64,000 bases of DNA from Akebia trifoliata (lineage: Eukaryota; Streptophyta; Magnoliopsida; Ranunculales; Lardizabalaceae), in assembly GCA_017979445.1 (NCBI GenBank), contig CM030706.1:29920493-29984492 (forward strand). The letters run 5' to 3'. The position numbers and the translations under genes are program-made. Shown here piece by piece: positions 12,473 through 24,924 of this stretch (positions are counted from its first letter, which is position 1; every line of letters begins with the position of its first letter). The notes beneath the pieces are model-generated. The model saw only the letters and a program-made list of their open reading frames with translations. It was not told where the DNA came from and made no database searches.

Positions 12473-12930
12473 GGGTACATTACACTTGACCCGTTGTAAT
12501 TTGGCATAATTTCATGTTGTGATTCTAACATTTTGATAATTACACTTACCTGCCCTTTCATTGGCTGTGTTAAAATTCAAATGTTATTTTACTATTTTAC
12601 CATTTCATTTTATCTTTTTTTCTTTAAAAAATAAATTTCAAAACAATAGTTAAAAATGCACCCATCTAAGCATTCAAATTCTTGGCATGAACTCATTTTT
12701 TTACGGGTGAGATATTTTCTTATAAAAAAAATAAATATTTTAAAAAGACTAAATGATCTTTATAAAAATAAAAATCATTTTTTAACTATTCTCATTGAGG
12801 GCAAGTTGATGGAAAGGAGGGGTAAGTGAGCCCCTTAGATAATTATAAGGAGGTAAGTGCAATTGTAAAAATGTTAGGAGGTCGACATAGAATTATGCCA
12901 AACCACAAGGGGTCAAAGTGTGATGTACCC
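12473..12930. mobile_element. Mutator-like TIR element, non-autonomous
   Basis: A 458-bp element with terminal inverted repeats of about 85 bp. The left end starts GGGTACATTACACTTGACCC and the right end reads GGGTACATCACACTTTGACC on the minus strand; both continue through TTTGGCATAATT and TAACATTTT to CACTTACCT. It is flanked by TTAAAATTT (12464-12472) and TTAAATTT (12931-12938), a near 8-9 bp duplication with one base gained or lost. There is no transposase frame. Long TIRs with about 9-bp duplications fit Mutator-like elements. Confidence 0.7.
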
Positions 12931-12963
12931 TTAAATTTGTTGCAGGTTGGATTGTTTAACTTC

Positions 12964-13203
12964 ATGGGCGGATTTACAGTGGGGGCACTTGCCCCCACAA
13001 GAATTTTTAAAGTCTATAGATTAGTGAGCTATTGCAACAGATTTTAGTGATAAATAAAAAAAATCAGCAACCATTACCCTCACAAAAAAAAAACCTTTCA
13101 CTCTTAGCTGCCCCACAATTATTTTTTTCACTCTTAATTGTCTCCACACAAAAAATTATACTCTTGGTTACCCCCACATGGTCCAAATTAGGGCTCCGCC
13201 CCT
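12964..13203. mobile_element. Possible hAT-type non-autonomous element
   Basis: Left end TGGGCGGATTTACAGTGGGG and right end ...GGGCTCCGCCCC have GGGCGGA-type inverted ends, as in many plant hAT-derived repeats. A 20-bp palindrome (9-bp arms) sits at 12979-12998. A convincing 8-bp duplication was not found, so the ends are approximate. Confidence 0.4.
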
Positions 13204-13691
13204 CTTTAACATGACACCTATTTGAGGATAATTTTGCACGATTATCTAACATGTAAAAAAAAAATTGATTGATTGATACGAGTTGATTTTTTTTTTTTAC
13301 GATGAATTGATGAAACTATAGCTGGTCCAAAGAACTGCTATAGCGGCTGCAATAACTATAACCACAATGGAGACGTACTGCATCAAGATTAGGAATTGGA
13401 TTAGCTGTTTCCCAAGTACTCATATATCGAGTATGAGTCTGGCTTTCATCGTAGTTGATCTCATATGTTTATACGAATCTCAAACTTAAGGTCTAAAGCG
13501 TCTCTTATGGTAAGTTTGAGATCCTATGTGATGTACAAGTCTGAAAAATTCACATTAATTATAACTAAAAAATAATCTCCACCATTTTCATTAGGGAACA
13601 AATCTCTATGAATTAGAGATTTGTTACATATCACCAATATAAGATTCGTATGGGAGTTGCGAAATCAACAACATAAACCACTACCCGACAG

Positions 13692-13786
13692 TCACTCCAT
13701 TTTTCACACTTTGTTGATATGATTTGATGAAAATCATCTATGATTTCGTGCACAAACACATGTCATCAAAGTGTGAAATGGAGTGA
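13692..13786. mobile_element. Foldback MITE-like element
   Basis: CACTCCATTTTTCACACTTTG near 13693 pairs with the complementary CAAAGTGTGAAATGGAGTG ending at 13785, and an inner ATCAT..ATGAT pair lies between them. A related arm (TCACACATT...GTACAGAATCATAGATGC) continues to about 13960, ending in CACGACTC, so a larger nested structure is possible. Confidence 0.6.
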
Positions 13787-13974
13787 ATTTCAAAATCACT
13801 CTAAAATGACAGTGAAATTGACATCATTTCACACATTATTAATGTGTATGTGTACAGAATCATAGATGCTTTTAATCGTGATTCAAGTGAGAAGCATATG
13901 GCTTTGTGTAAAACCAATGTGTGATACGATGTGTATGTCAATGTCACTCAAGCACGACTCAATTGTAAAAAATC

Positions 13975-14900
13975 TGAGGAAAGGGAAGGACTTGTAAACC
14001 CAACTTTTCTCGGCGCACATTAGCAAGGGATGGAAACCTTCTCATCCAAAACAAAGATACGGTCGATAGGTACGAATGTGAAAATACATGTAACCATACA
14101 TGTGAGAATGGATACTGTCATTAATCATATAATGTCATTATATTAACCTTCTCATCCAATTTTGTCTAAAATTGCGAAAGTGGTCCACCATCACATGGAA
14201 GGAAGTTGGGTGGGCCCACGTAGGACCACACAACTGTGAGGTGGCACGCACCGAAGAAGTACTGTAGTGACGTGGATCCACATCACATGTTTACTCCCTT
14301 ACACATGTTACATGTCTAACCCCTCTCATTGATTAATAAAGCTATGGGTGTGGATATAGATCCTGTACTCTAGGAGTTGCTTAACAAGCACGCAATCCTG
14401 ATCGTTAAGATAAGTTGAAATTTATTCTAGAGATACAGGATACAATTTATTCTAGAGATACATGATGTATCCCGGAGACTTATGTTTATCCCAACAATTG
14501 AATTTTGCATTTTAATGATGAAAATTATTTTTTTGTTTATTAGTCTTTTTTTTTTCTTTTCCCCAATGAGTTTATCGTTCGTAGACAAACAAGGGATGTA
14601 CTCCTAACACACAAAAATTATGCTAAGTTCCTGAACACTATGTGAAAAAAGGGATAAATTTGATATCAAGTCCATTCAATTTAGTAGAATTTGACTAAAT
14701 TCCAAGTAATTTTGATGCCAAATTTATCTTTTTTTCAATGGAGAGGATTCAATGGCACAATGTTACATGTGTTGAAAATAAAAATAAAAAAAGTATTTTG
14801 TTAGGCAGAGAGAAAATTTCTTTAACGGTTTAAGTATTTGGATTTTACCTTAATGATTACACACGTCACGTCATACCATTGGATCATCAGTTTAGCACGA
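13975..14900. other. Gene-free DNA with a second copy of the 9.06-kb repeat
   Basis: Bases 13975-14040 and 14140-14225 resemble 9065-9110 and 9165-9235 (GCGCACATTAGCAAGG, TGGAAGGAAGTTGGGTGGGCCCACGTA). I see no gene. The rest to 15278 is AT-rich and unassigned. Confidence 0.45.
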
Positions 14901-15278
14901 ATTTTTGTTAACACTTCACACGTCACGTCATATCTTTATTGGTTCCCGACCAAGGAAAAAATATGAAGGATCACACTTTACACACAATTTGGGAATAAAG
15001 AACAAAACAAACATCAATCGTTTTGGCCAATGTTGTTTGCAAAACGAAAGATCAAAAGCACTTGAAACTTTCCTTTTCAAGTTTTAGAATTTTTACTAGA
15101 TAGACTAAGCTTATTCATGGCAAATCATTTACTCCTCTACATTTATATTTGATCGGACGCCAGGGGGGTGGTTAACTAAAATATTTTAATTTGAAAATCA
15201 TGACTCATTATTTTCAGAATTAAAATAAATAGTGTGTTGGAATGGTATTTCACAGAAAAAATTCTATCTTTCTAAAAA

Positions 15279-15412
15279 GAGTCGTGCTTAAGTGACCTAA
15301 GCGGAGGACACCTTGACGTGATGGCACGCACATATCCATAGATGCAATTTACTCGTATCTCAAAGAAAATACAAGTACAAGTATGTGCGCGCCGAGGTTA
15401 TTCTAACATTAA
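15279..15412. mobile_element. Foldback element of the GAGTCGTG family
   Basis: It starts GAGTCGTGCTTAAGTGACC. An inner stem GGCACGCACATA (15323-15334) pairs with TATGTGCGCGCC (15382-15393). Shared words with the elements at 10701, 13692 and 16821 (CATAGATG, GAGTCGTG) indicate one family. A run of C follows at about 15426-15443. Confidence 0.5.
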
Positions 15413-16034
15413 TCTTTTATAAAAATCCTCCCCCCCCCCCCCCATGTCATGCTTATCCCTTTCTCTCTATAAAATCGTAATAATTTATCATTTTGTGAAC
15501 CTTTTCTCGAGCTTTCTCCTCCTTCCCTCGATGGGTACACCGGTTAATTTTACCATTTTTTCACATTATAAATGGTTGGAGGTGATTGTACCTCTTAAAA
15601 TTAATATATACTACTTAAAAATTTCCATGTTTTCATATAAGTTATGTATTCTAATTTAAAATATCAATTCATCCTATAAGTTTATTACTTGAAAAGAAGA
15701 TTGATTTAAGTTTAAAAAAAAAAGTCGACTCATTTTACTAGAACAATTGGTAATTGTGTTATTAATACTTTCATAGATGATGTGTTGTGTCCTTAAAGGA
15801 ATTTTTTTGGCAATAATTTGTAAATGATATTTTTCATATTTTATTGTAAAAAATTAAAAACTTGCATATAAAAAATTAAAATACTACCATCACTCAGAGA
15901 TTTTTTTTTTTTTTTTTTTTTGTCTTATTTGTTTAATAAGAACCACAATCGGTGGGTACCATCAATTTTTGGCAGTTTCGATTCTGTTTCTACTAATTTT
16001 AGAAGCAGAACAGGAAAAATGTAATCGTTCCTAT

Positions 16035-16430
16035 TAGGGATGGCAACGGATCGGTTCGGTACCGGATCACTATCATTGTAATATCAATCTGAAAAATTTT
16101 ATACATGTACCCGATTTGATCCAAACACATGCCTTATTTTCAAATTATCAATGTTCAAAACATTTTTAAAATATAAAATCATATAATAATTTTAAAAATC
16201 CACTTTTCATCTTCAAATATAGAGAGAAACCAAAAAGATTAAAATGTGTTTATCTATATGAAATTAAGAATAATATAAAAAATTATTAAAAAATGTTCGG
16301 AATACTCAAGTATATCCGAATCTGATCCAAAATTGTATTGGATTTAAGATTTCAATCAGAAAATCTGATTTTTTGGATCGGTTTGGACCAGTTCGGACAT
16401 CGGTTATATTTCAGATCATTGGCAGCCCTA
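16035..16430. mobile_element. hAT-like MITE, copy 1
   Basis: A 396-bp element with ends TAGGGATGGCAACGGATC and ...GATCATTGGCAGCCCTA (inverted TAGGGCTGCCAATGATC). It is flanked by 8-bp duplications GTTCCTAT (16027-16034) and GTTCCGAT (16431-16438) with one mismatch. It is rich in GGATC/GATCC words like the copy at 20048-20377. The 8-bp duplication and TAGGG ends fit the hAT superfamily. Confidence 0.8.
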
Positions 16431-16820
16431 GTTCCGATTCTAAAACCTTTGGGAGCTGACCCATTGACCCGCCTAATTATAATGTTTATAAAGCTGTCAT
16501 TACTCGTTACCAGATTTCTATTTAAACCACTTTTTTTCAGCCTTACTGACTCCAAAATGGGTTTTACCCACAACCCTGAAATGGGTTTGATGTTTACACA
16601 TCCCTTTTGGACTAAAACATATCTACAGGGCCTATTAATGATGAAAAATAGCCCAAAAAACTAACTTCTAAGAATCATCAATTAGGTTGGTTTTTGTTTG
16701 AATGCCTAGTAGTAGAGATGTAAATCAATCTGGGCTAGTCTGATCCAGATTGGGCTAGGGCATTTCGACCGATTAGGTATGTTAGCTTTGTGGGAGAAGA
16801 CATAAATATGTTTAGCATTA

Positions 16821-17008
16821 GAGTCGTGATAATCTGACTCCCCACGTGACATACTTAAAATACTCTCCTGATGTGGCATGTACTAAAACCATAGATGTTT
16901 TGCCTAGGGATACACATAACCATAAATATGTGTAGTTGTGTATCCCGAGGAAAGAAGATCTATGGTTCTAGCACATGCCACGTGGTGGAGTCAGAAAATC
17001 GTTAATTC
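16821..17008. mobile_element. Mutator-like MITE with 9-bp target duplication
   Basis: A 188-bp foldback element flanked by perfect 9-bp duplications TTAGCATTA (16812-16820 and 17009-17017). Ends GAGTCGTGATAATCTGACTC and GAATTAACGATTTTCTGACTC (minus strand) are imperfect inverted repeats. Inner arms (TGGCATGTACTAAAACCATAG against CTATGGTTCTAGCACATGCCA) pair over tens of bases. There is no coding capacity. Confidence 0.85.
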
Positions 17009-17061
17009 TTAGCATTAAACCCGCCCATAATCTTCTTTATCTTATTTTTGAAGTTTTAGTC

Positions 17062-17083
17062 GTCTGTCTGTCTGTCTGTCTGT
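17062..17083. repeat. (TCTG)n microsatellite
   Basis: Five or more tandem GTCT units ending in GTGTC. Confidence 0.9.
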
Positions 17084-17459
17084 GTCGTATGACAGATTTT
17101 ATACCAAGTGAAACTATAAAAAAATAAAAAAGTCAAAATGCACCTTCGATGTTGGATTTCATCGAGAAGAAACTAGGAAGTGAAGTGGGCCTCAAAACAA
17201 CTTATGAATTCAGTATGATCAAACAATGGATCGAATATGAGTTGATGTCCCTTGATCTGAGTTGAATCCATGTCAGATACAGATCCATCCTTATACCCCA
17301 AATGCTATATTGCTTTAAAAATTATATTTTTATTTCATCTACTTTAATGCAACATGAATTTTATTTTATTTTTTTAAATAAAAGGATTATAATGGTAAAA
17401 TAGAATATTAAAGCAATTAGCACAAAAAGGGAGGAGAAAAAAATAAAGTTAAAAACAGT

Positions 17460-17630
17460 CCAAAATTATCCGACCCCGATCAAGCAAATTCAAATCAGAT
17501 CCTGTTTAAACGAACCAAGTGATTCGGATATGGTTTTAGCAAGTCAGATTCAAATCCTGATAAAAATCTGGATCTGAATATGGACATACTCAGATCCAAC
17601 CAGGGTCCGACCCATTTTAAGCCCTACTCC
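17460..17630. mobile_element. Probable truncated hAT-like MITE remnant
   Basis: GATC/GATTC-rich sequence with GGATCTGAATATGG and CAGATCCAACC, ending near AAGCCCTA at about 17620-17627, resembles the right half of the elements at 16035 and 20048. The left end was not found. Confidence 0.35.
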
Positions 17631-17876
17631 GCTCACTTTCAGGCTTCAGCGCTCAACGAAGAACCCTAAAATACAACTTTGGGTCGAACAGAGATTCGAA
17701 AGACTAGGCCCAGCTCAACTCAACTCTGGGCTGGGCCTATAGATAGGCCTAGATGACCCACAAAACCTCAGGCTCCTTATATACACCAGCCCAAGAGGTG
17801 GCTCGCACCCAGAGGCAGTCACACCAAAGATGAATTAGATATTACACATTCGAAAAAAACAAGACGTTCTATTATT

Positions 17877-17969
17877 GCCACACCAACTTTTGCTAATGCC
17901 ATCCCATTTCATAAGTAAACCATCAAAGTAGCACATCTTGGTGTGCCATTAGTAAAAGTTGGTGTGGCC
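17877..17969. mobile_element. Small foldback MITE
   Basis: GCCACACCAACTTTTGCTAA at the left end pairs with TTAGTAAAAGTTGGTGTGGC at the right end, giving about 25-bp arms with two mismatches in a 93-bp element. Confidence 0.75.
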
Positions 17970-17974
17970 AGCAT

Positions 17975-18053
17975 GATTTTAAATCTCGTCCAAAACCAAG
18001 ATAACTCGTCAACAAGATGGATAAATCAAGCGTCTCGGACGAGATTTAAAATC
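17975..18053. repeat. 17-bp perfect inverted repeat, foldback element
   Basis: GATTTTAAATCTCGTCC (17975-17991) and its exact complement (18037-18053) enclose a 45-nt loop. CTCGTC words recur to about 18170, ending AAAACGAGTTTTAAAACC, so the whole element may run 17973-18172. Confidence 0.6.
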
Positions 18054-18340
18054 ACAGTTAATTTTTCTCATCGTTGAACGAGACGACTCAAATGTATCGG
18101 AAAACTCGTCCCAGACGGCTTAGTCTTATTCATGGATGAGACGAGCCATCAAAACGAGTTTTAAAACCATGGTGGCAAGAGAAGCACTATAGAAAAATCT
18201 TACAGTAGAAATCAACAATCAGGTTGATTTTCTTGCATTCCCATAAGGGAACAGACAGTCACCACTCACTACTCATCACTGAAACACTGTCCCCTTCCAA
18301 AGTCAAATTAGGTTTCACCCATTGGAGCAACTATGAGAAT

Positions 18341-18346
18341 TTTATT
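18341..18346 (-). terminator. Candidate polyadenylation signal of VPS60
   Basis: Minus-strand AATAAA, 287 nt downstream of the VPS60 stop codon, followed by T-rich sequence. It is a plausible 3' end signal; transcript ends were not seen. Confidence 0.4.
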
Positions 18347-18632
18347 ATAACTTAAAAAAAGAGTAGATACATATCATAATGAAGAAAAACAGGTGTTATA
18401 AAACAATAATCCCTACCCACCTTCACAATAGTTCTAAGAAACTAGTTTTTTCCTCCCATCTTTCTGCCAACTAATACATTGTAATTTGTACCCTTTTTTT
18501 TTTTTTTTGATATATAACTAATGTGAACAAGTAACCCATAAAAAACCTCACAATAAACCGAGAACGTCAATTTCATCATATGACAATTGACATAAAAACA
18601 TAAATTCTGCACAATATGCTTACAAAGCTCCC

Positions 18633-21600
18633 TCAACCACGAATGGATGCATGAGGCACAGCAGGTAAACCCAATTCGTCTTCAGCCTGTGAAAATGAGG
18701 TAAGGAAATTACTACAAGAAGCTTTATAGCCTAAAAAATGTAGGTCATCTTACAGATACAGAAAGTATGAAAGATACTATGGCAGGGCATATAAATTGAA
18801 TATAAATATTACAGTTGGTATGAACCTTCTCATCAATGATCACCTCTTATTGATCATTGAATTATACCATCCTAGCCATCCAATTGATCAGGGTAATTCA
18901 GAAAACTTGATTGTTGCAATCTTTTTAAGATGTGGCAATATCTACTTCACTTGAATGAATGGTTTGGATTGATTCAAGTAAACCAGTTGGAGTGTGAGAT
19001 GGTTTATAACTAAACGTGTCAATTACAAGCAATTCAATACTAAACTGTAATTGTATTGAGGTGCATAAGATGTAAAAATAAAATAAAATAGGGCCCCTTT
19101 TTCTTGCAGAAAGATCAAAAGACAAAAATAGAATCCAAAACAAAGAGGGGGTTCACTGTTTCTCAGATTGTAAACACAAAACAAGCAACGGTATACCAGA
19201 GTATCAAGGAGTAATTTGTTTCCTGATAATTGTCCCCATAATAATTTAATTTCTTAATTGAAAAAAAAAAAAAAAACAGTATCATTTCTTCATGAATTTC
19301 CATAGTTTAACAGATGATAATTGCTACATAGACAGCTTGATGGGAAAATGTACCTGGGAATTGTTTCTGCCTGGTGGTACCCCTGCATGGCCCGACGGGG
19401 CTGAAGGCAAGTTGAGTTCTGCCTCCAAATCTGGCTCCCTGTCAGGTTGAAGATAAGTGGGCACCCCATCGGATTCCGTCTCCATTCCCATGTCAGCTTC
19501 CAAGGCATCAAGCTCTGTATCATGACACCACAAACAAAAACAAAAAAACTAGAAGGTAATAAATGTAAAATGGTAGACAACATTTGCTTCAACATGTGAA
19601 CAATGCAAGAAATTCAATTGAGGTCCATATTAGCGTACCACCCATGAGATCTTCCTCGTCAATGTCATCTGGTACACTGTAGCTTCTACCAAGAGACTCT
19701 TGAATCTCATTACTCACATCCATCAAGTCCATCATTTCATCTTGCATGCTCTACAAATAACATAAATTAAACAATCATTCTTAGAACTTTGTGGTGTAAA
19801 GGGCAGTTCGTTGACCATATTTGTAATGAAATTTTTCGAACTAACAATTGGATTAATGCCCAAATCTTTGGGATAAGGCTTTGATGATGATGGATGTGTA
19901 AAAGGCAGTAAAGAGGTCTAGATATTAACTCCTGTGATGTTCTGATGGATAAAAGAAAATGCCTTTTAAAAAATGTGCCCCACCACAACAAAAGTGGGAA
20001 AACAAGCCCTTTCAAGGATAAGCACATCCTGCGTTCCTCCTTTCAAGTAAGGTTGTCGATGGATTGGATCAGACCTGAAATTTGATCCGTTCCAATCTGA
20101 TAACTTCGGGTCTGGATCGATGATTTAGATTCAGATAAGGATCCGATCCAATAATATGTTAGCAATTATATAATATATTTATTTAGATATACGAAGTTTA
20201 TTTAGATTTTGTACATCAAATCAGGTCTGGTCCGATCTGATTGTTACTGGATCGGGTTTGGATATTAATATTGAGATCCAATAAAAACCCGATCCGATAC
20301 TTGTCGGACCAGCTCCAGATCCAATCTGATCTTTATCAGATTGGTAACAAATTGATACCGATCCATTGACAGCCCTACATTCAAGACAGTGGATAACTCT
20401 CCCAGATTTAGCCTTCCCAGGACAGAGTTATGCCTGCACACAAATACAGCTAGAGATGGAAACTAAGAAAAAGATAACAAAATACACACATCTATATCTT
20501 GAAGCTTCACGGTCTTCATCATTCCTTTCAACTCCTTGTTTGCAGATTTCATAGCTGACATCTGTAAAGCCAATGCAACAATTAGTCTATCTTAAATTCT
20601 AGCAAAAGAGAAAAAGACTGACCATAGAAGAATCCATGGAGCTCATGTTGATACAAAATAACAAGGAATCGGTTATGCCACCGCGTTAAAAAATGGGCAT
20701 GCTGATAATATATAAAGATCTTCAACTATTAATAAACACATACTAGTATATTATCATTATTTAGCTATCACACCTAGAACCATGCGAAAATCAAACCATT
20801 GGGTAACATACAATAAACCCTTGTTCATAAATTTTCAAACTTCACAAGAAAAACTATAGAAGCATTTCAACATAACACATACAGTTTGTTGAGCATCTTT
20901 GATTCCCTCAGCAGCAAAAGCAACCTGATCAAGGTTGAATGTTTGGTTGTAAAGCATATCACGCTGTCCTTCATACCTAATAAGAAGGCAGATGAAGTGA
21001 TACTATGTGGTGGAATGAAGAAACACGAGGCAAAGTCTTAAACTAACCCAACTTATCAAAGAGTGAAACCATTCCAGTAAATCAGAGTAATATCAACCTC
21101 ATTTTAATATTGGAACTTGGCATCTACATAACATAACTTGTTCATGCACTTAGATCTCAGGGAAGCAAATTTCAACGTCAGCAAAGAGGTTTATAGAGGC
21201 CATCAACCACTCAAGATACTTTTTCCAAGTTCTTGAGCATCAAATCTCATTGTCCCTAAGATAAGTACCCATTATACTGATTACTTATAATAGTTATAGA
21301 TTACCTACAGTTGAACCAGATGGAGCTCTACATAGACTGGAAAACAGTGTTCAGTACAAAATATATTCCTCGTGCCATATAGATCATCGTTGAAAGGGGA
21401 GAGGAAAAAACCACTAAATGGATCAACCATCCAGGATTTTAAAAGGCCCTTGAGGTATGTATAAGCCTCAAGCCTTGCTTCAGGATAAGACTTAGACAAA
21501 GAATGCATGAGGCTGCGCCTCATCGACCAAAGCTTTGTCAGAGTCTTGTAGCTCGAGTAACATACTTTACAAAAAAAATTCCTTTTTTGTTTTATTGATA

Positions 21601-24600
21601 AGTTCGATTACTTTTCACCCTTTTTTTCCAATTTAATCTTGGTTTAATAATAATAAGCTATTCTAGGCTCAACAACAACTAAGGAAGAAAAAGTCTCCTT
21701 CCCCATTAGAAAGAGATAAATGCATTTTCAATTAACTTTATTCTTACTAAATATACCTAATTCTTAATTTATTTCTGCTGTTCATTTAAATTTACTCATG
21801 AAGTAAACCCCGCCCCAAGCATGATTCGGGCTATGTAACAATAATACAGAAGATTTGTCAACATCCCAAAAGGCCACAAAAAGTTAGGTTCAAGAATATA
21901 AAGACGTTTTTGCCTCTTCAGTAACATTACAAATCTACTTATTTAGACGATCACATGATGATATTATTATTAGACCTACTTGAGAACTTCTCATCCACTT
22001 TAAAATTCTCCGACTCATTCCAGAATCACTGATCTGGTCCTCCCCTCTGATTTCAAAAAGCAGTGTCAGATGAGAGTGGTAATTACCAAATTTATATATC
22101 CTAGCGTCTACAGAGCCTCTACGTGACTATTTAAACAACATATTCATGTTCCGTAAAGCATAAAAATTACCCTCTTAGTTTAGGGAAAAGGGTGTCTTGT
22201 ACAAATCAGAGAATCTTGGAAGGGCGTCAAATGAAGATTTGGCTCTTGCAGAACAGAAGCCCACAAGCCAGAATGATATGAAACCAATAAGATGTTAACG
22301 TACTAGTAGAGATTTAAATTAAATTATTCAGTAAAACAAATAAACTTCATGCTTAGAGCAATCAATGTGAAAATTATGTAACCCAAGCTACAAATGTATT
22401 TCAGTTACATGATACAAACAAACACTGCACACTATCACAAATTGCAAAAGCAAAGTTGTTTACACGAATAATAGCATGGGAAAGACACTTACATACGCTT
22501 TTGCTTGAGAACCCTCATGGCCCGAGCTTTGACGGCTTCCTGAGCTGGACCAGGTCGTGTCTTTTTAATCTGTTCTTTGTATCTACTTAGCTCAGTATCA
22601 AGCCTTTTGATCTTCTCATCTACACTTTCACCTCTTTTACTAATCTGAGAAATATTTTAGGTGTTAGTGTCAAAGAAAAGAAAGACATGAAATTGATTTG
22701 AAGTTTTGAATGCATGGCATCATGGAAGGACCATAATTCAGAGGTGAACACAACATTATCAATCACAAAGAATGGCACATTTTTAAGCTATTAAAGATTC
22801 CTCCAAGTTGCCAAACACAAATGAGCACACAGGGAGTGAAAAACAAGTTTACCATTGGTTTTACAAAAGGAACCAAAAAATAAATAAATAAAATTTATGC
22901 CATACCTAACAAGAACAGTAAAAGTGTTCTTTCCACAAATGCGCTTAAACTATTTTTTTCTCATACAAACAGATATGGGCAAATTTGTCTTTTTTTCTTT
23001 CAAGTCTATATTGATGTACAAAGTATATATAAAGGGTCAGTTTTATTGCAGGGAATTTGTTTTCAAGGGAATATGAATTCTATGGGAAAATGATCATAAA
23101 TAAATAAAAATTGAACTCTGTGGGAAAAGGAATTCCGTCATTTGATTGCACCTAGGAAAATGTTGAGAAGAGAGTTGGTTTTTAGTTTGGTGTAGGGGTA
23201 TCCATGGGAGATATTAGGAGGTGGGAAAATCATTTCCCAAGGTGGAATACCGCTTTGGGCCAGAAAATGAATTCCATGGAAAATGTGCAATCGTACATAT
23301 CCAAGAGAACAGTAAAATTAAAAATAAAAATTCAAATTCAAATTACTTAAACTATTTTTCTGGTAAAATAGACACTGATAAAGTTGTCCTCTTTGCCTTC
23401 TCAAATAATGATATTACCAACTCAACGCAATTTTTGACACAATTAAATTTCCAAAATCTATTAACTTAAAGCAAGTGCCACCTACTACTCGAACTTCAAA
23501 AACTATCAATCCTCTACCCTTTAAAATACAGGAAGCAACTTCAGTTGAAGAAAGAAGAAATTTAAGTAATTTCATAGGAAATGGGTTATTTCAATAATTT
23601 CTATTTGTTTAGAGCTTGCTTTCTACTTGTCTTGTGTTATCTTCGGAATAATTTAAAAGTTGTCGGGCTAGAGTACCTTATGGGAATCTAGTAGTATACC
23701 ACATTACCACCTATAGAGTAGGATTGTTGTACTCAAATCTCTTTTTTCAAGGGAGTCATTAATTTTTTTAATTCATAAAACAATATTTGTAGATATTGAG
23801 CTCGACCCTCCATCAAAATTAGCATAGAAGTTATCAAAATTTGTAGAGTGAGCTATGTTAACTCTCTTTCTCAACATGTTAGACAACTACTCTTCCTTTG
23901 TATATAATGTCCTAAATTCCAAGTGGCCATATGTTACAAACCAAATTTAGTTGTTAAGATTTGAATTAGATTCATACAAAAAAGAGATTGAATTTAATTA
24001 AATTAGTATTCTTAGTGATTTAAACAGACTAGAATAGCTTAGCTTAGCTTTCCCACCACATATATCGGAAGCAGGTTATCAAAAAAATTTGGGATTTTGG
24101 CAAGGAGAAGAAATTTTCAAAAAAAAAAAAAATCTATCATGAGGTGTTGCCCCCTCAAAAGGGAAAATATATAAGGAGTCAGCCCCCTAGAAGTGGCAAT
24201 CTCATAGAATAAATCCTTTCTTTATTTTAGAAATTCTACATAACAAAGCTTCTTAGCAAGAAATAACAGAACCAAATTAAAGCTATTGTCATAAACCAAA
24301 GAAAGACTAATATGCCAAATATAACCAAAGTCAAAATTCTCCGAATTTTTTCAAAAATCTGTAAAATTCTCCAAATAAGGGACCAACCGATTAATCAGTG
24401 AATCAAACGAATAAATCATTTTATCAATTAATCGTCGAATTGGGTAATAACCTCAAATTTTTTATCTTCTTCAACCTTCAAAACTCATGAACAAAATAAA
24501 GTTTTTAGAGAGTTTGAAGATGATGGGTTTAATTGCTGAACTTATCAGAATTAACCAACCTGAATCACCATCAAACAATTGTGGAATTCAAACTTGGTTA

Positions 24601-24872
24601 CTATGAATATAACTCAATTCCTTGAGAAACTTTTATTTTTTCCAATTGGAGCAACAAAATGTAAAACATGAAAACACAGGAATGAACTTAACAACAATAA
24701 TCAATCCTACACACTAAACAGAGGCCAAGTAAAAGAAAAAAAATAAATAAAGAAAATAAACTCAAACAAATAAACTGAAAGAGAAAGAGATAAGAAAAAA
24801 TACCCTATCTGTGGTATCTTGAACCGATGGGGGCGGCTCTTTATCTTTCTTCACACCAAAAACCCTCCTCAT
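18633..24872 (-). CDS. VPS60: VPS60 / CHMP5-type ESCRT-III-like protein (7 coding exons)
   Basis: Coding exons (minus): 24872-24804, 22644-22493, 20976-20883, 20561-20490, 19750-19639, 19514-19354, 18686-18633. All introns have GT/AG ends, phases join without a break, and the total is 714 nt (237 aa plus TGA). The protein starts [20 protein letters not shown] and has a basic N-terminal half with [35 protein letters not shown] and [10 protein letters not shown]. Then come [37 protein letters not shown], an acidic [11 protein letters not shown] segment and a C-terminal [17 protein letters not shown]. This order and length are those of plant VPS60, a Snf7-family protein. From family knowledge, VPS60/CHMP5 binds LIP5/Vta1 and tunes VPS4-driven disassembly of ESCRT-III during multivesicular body sorting. 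No stop or frameshift was seen. Introns of 0.1-2.2 kb hold a hAT-like MITE (20048-20377). It is the only intact host gene found here. Confidence 0.96.
20048..20377. mobile_element. hAT-like MITE, copy 2, inside a VPS60 intron
   Basis: A 330-bp element with left end TAAGGTTGTCGATGGATTGG and right end (minus strand) TAGGGCTGTCAATGGATC. The 8-bp flanks are CTTTCAAG (20040-20047) and CATTCAAG (20378-20385), with one mismatch. It lies in the intron between coding exons 4 and 5 (20489-19751), away from the splice sites. It is the same family as 16035-16430. Confidence 0.8.
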
Positions 24873-24924
24873 CTTTTCTTATGATTCTCTGCTCAAGCTT
24901 CTTCAACACAAATTCTTCAAATTA

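Noticed and set aside
19324..19595. Two overlapping minus frames near VPS60 exon 6
   Set aside because: One contains the true exon 6 reading frame but runs into both introns; the other is out of frame. Only the spliced model is kept.
21305..21523. 72-codon minus frame in VPS60 intron 2
   Set aside because: No motif, within an intron, no support for a nested gene.
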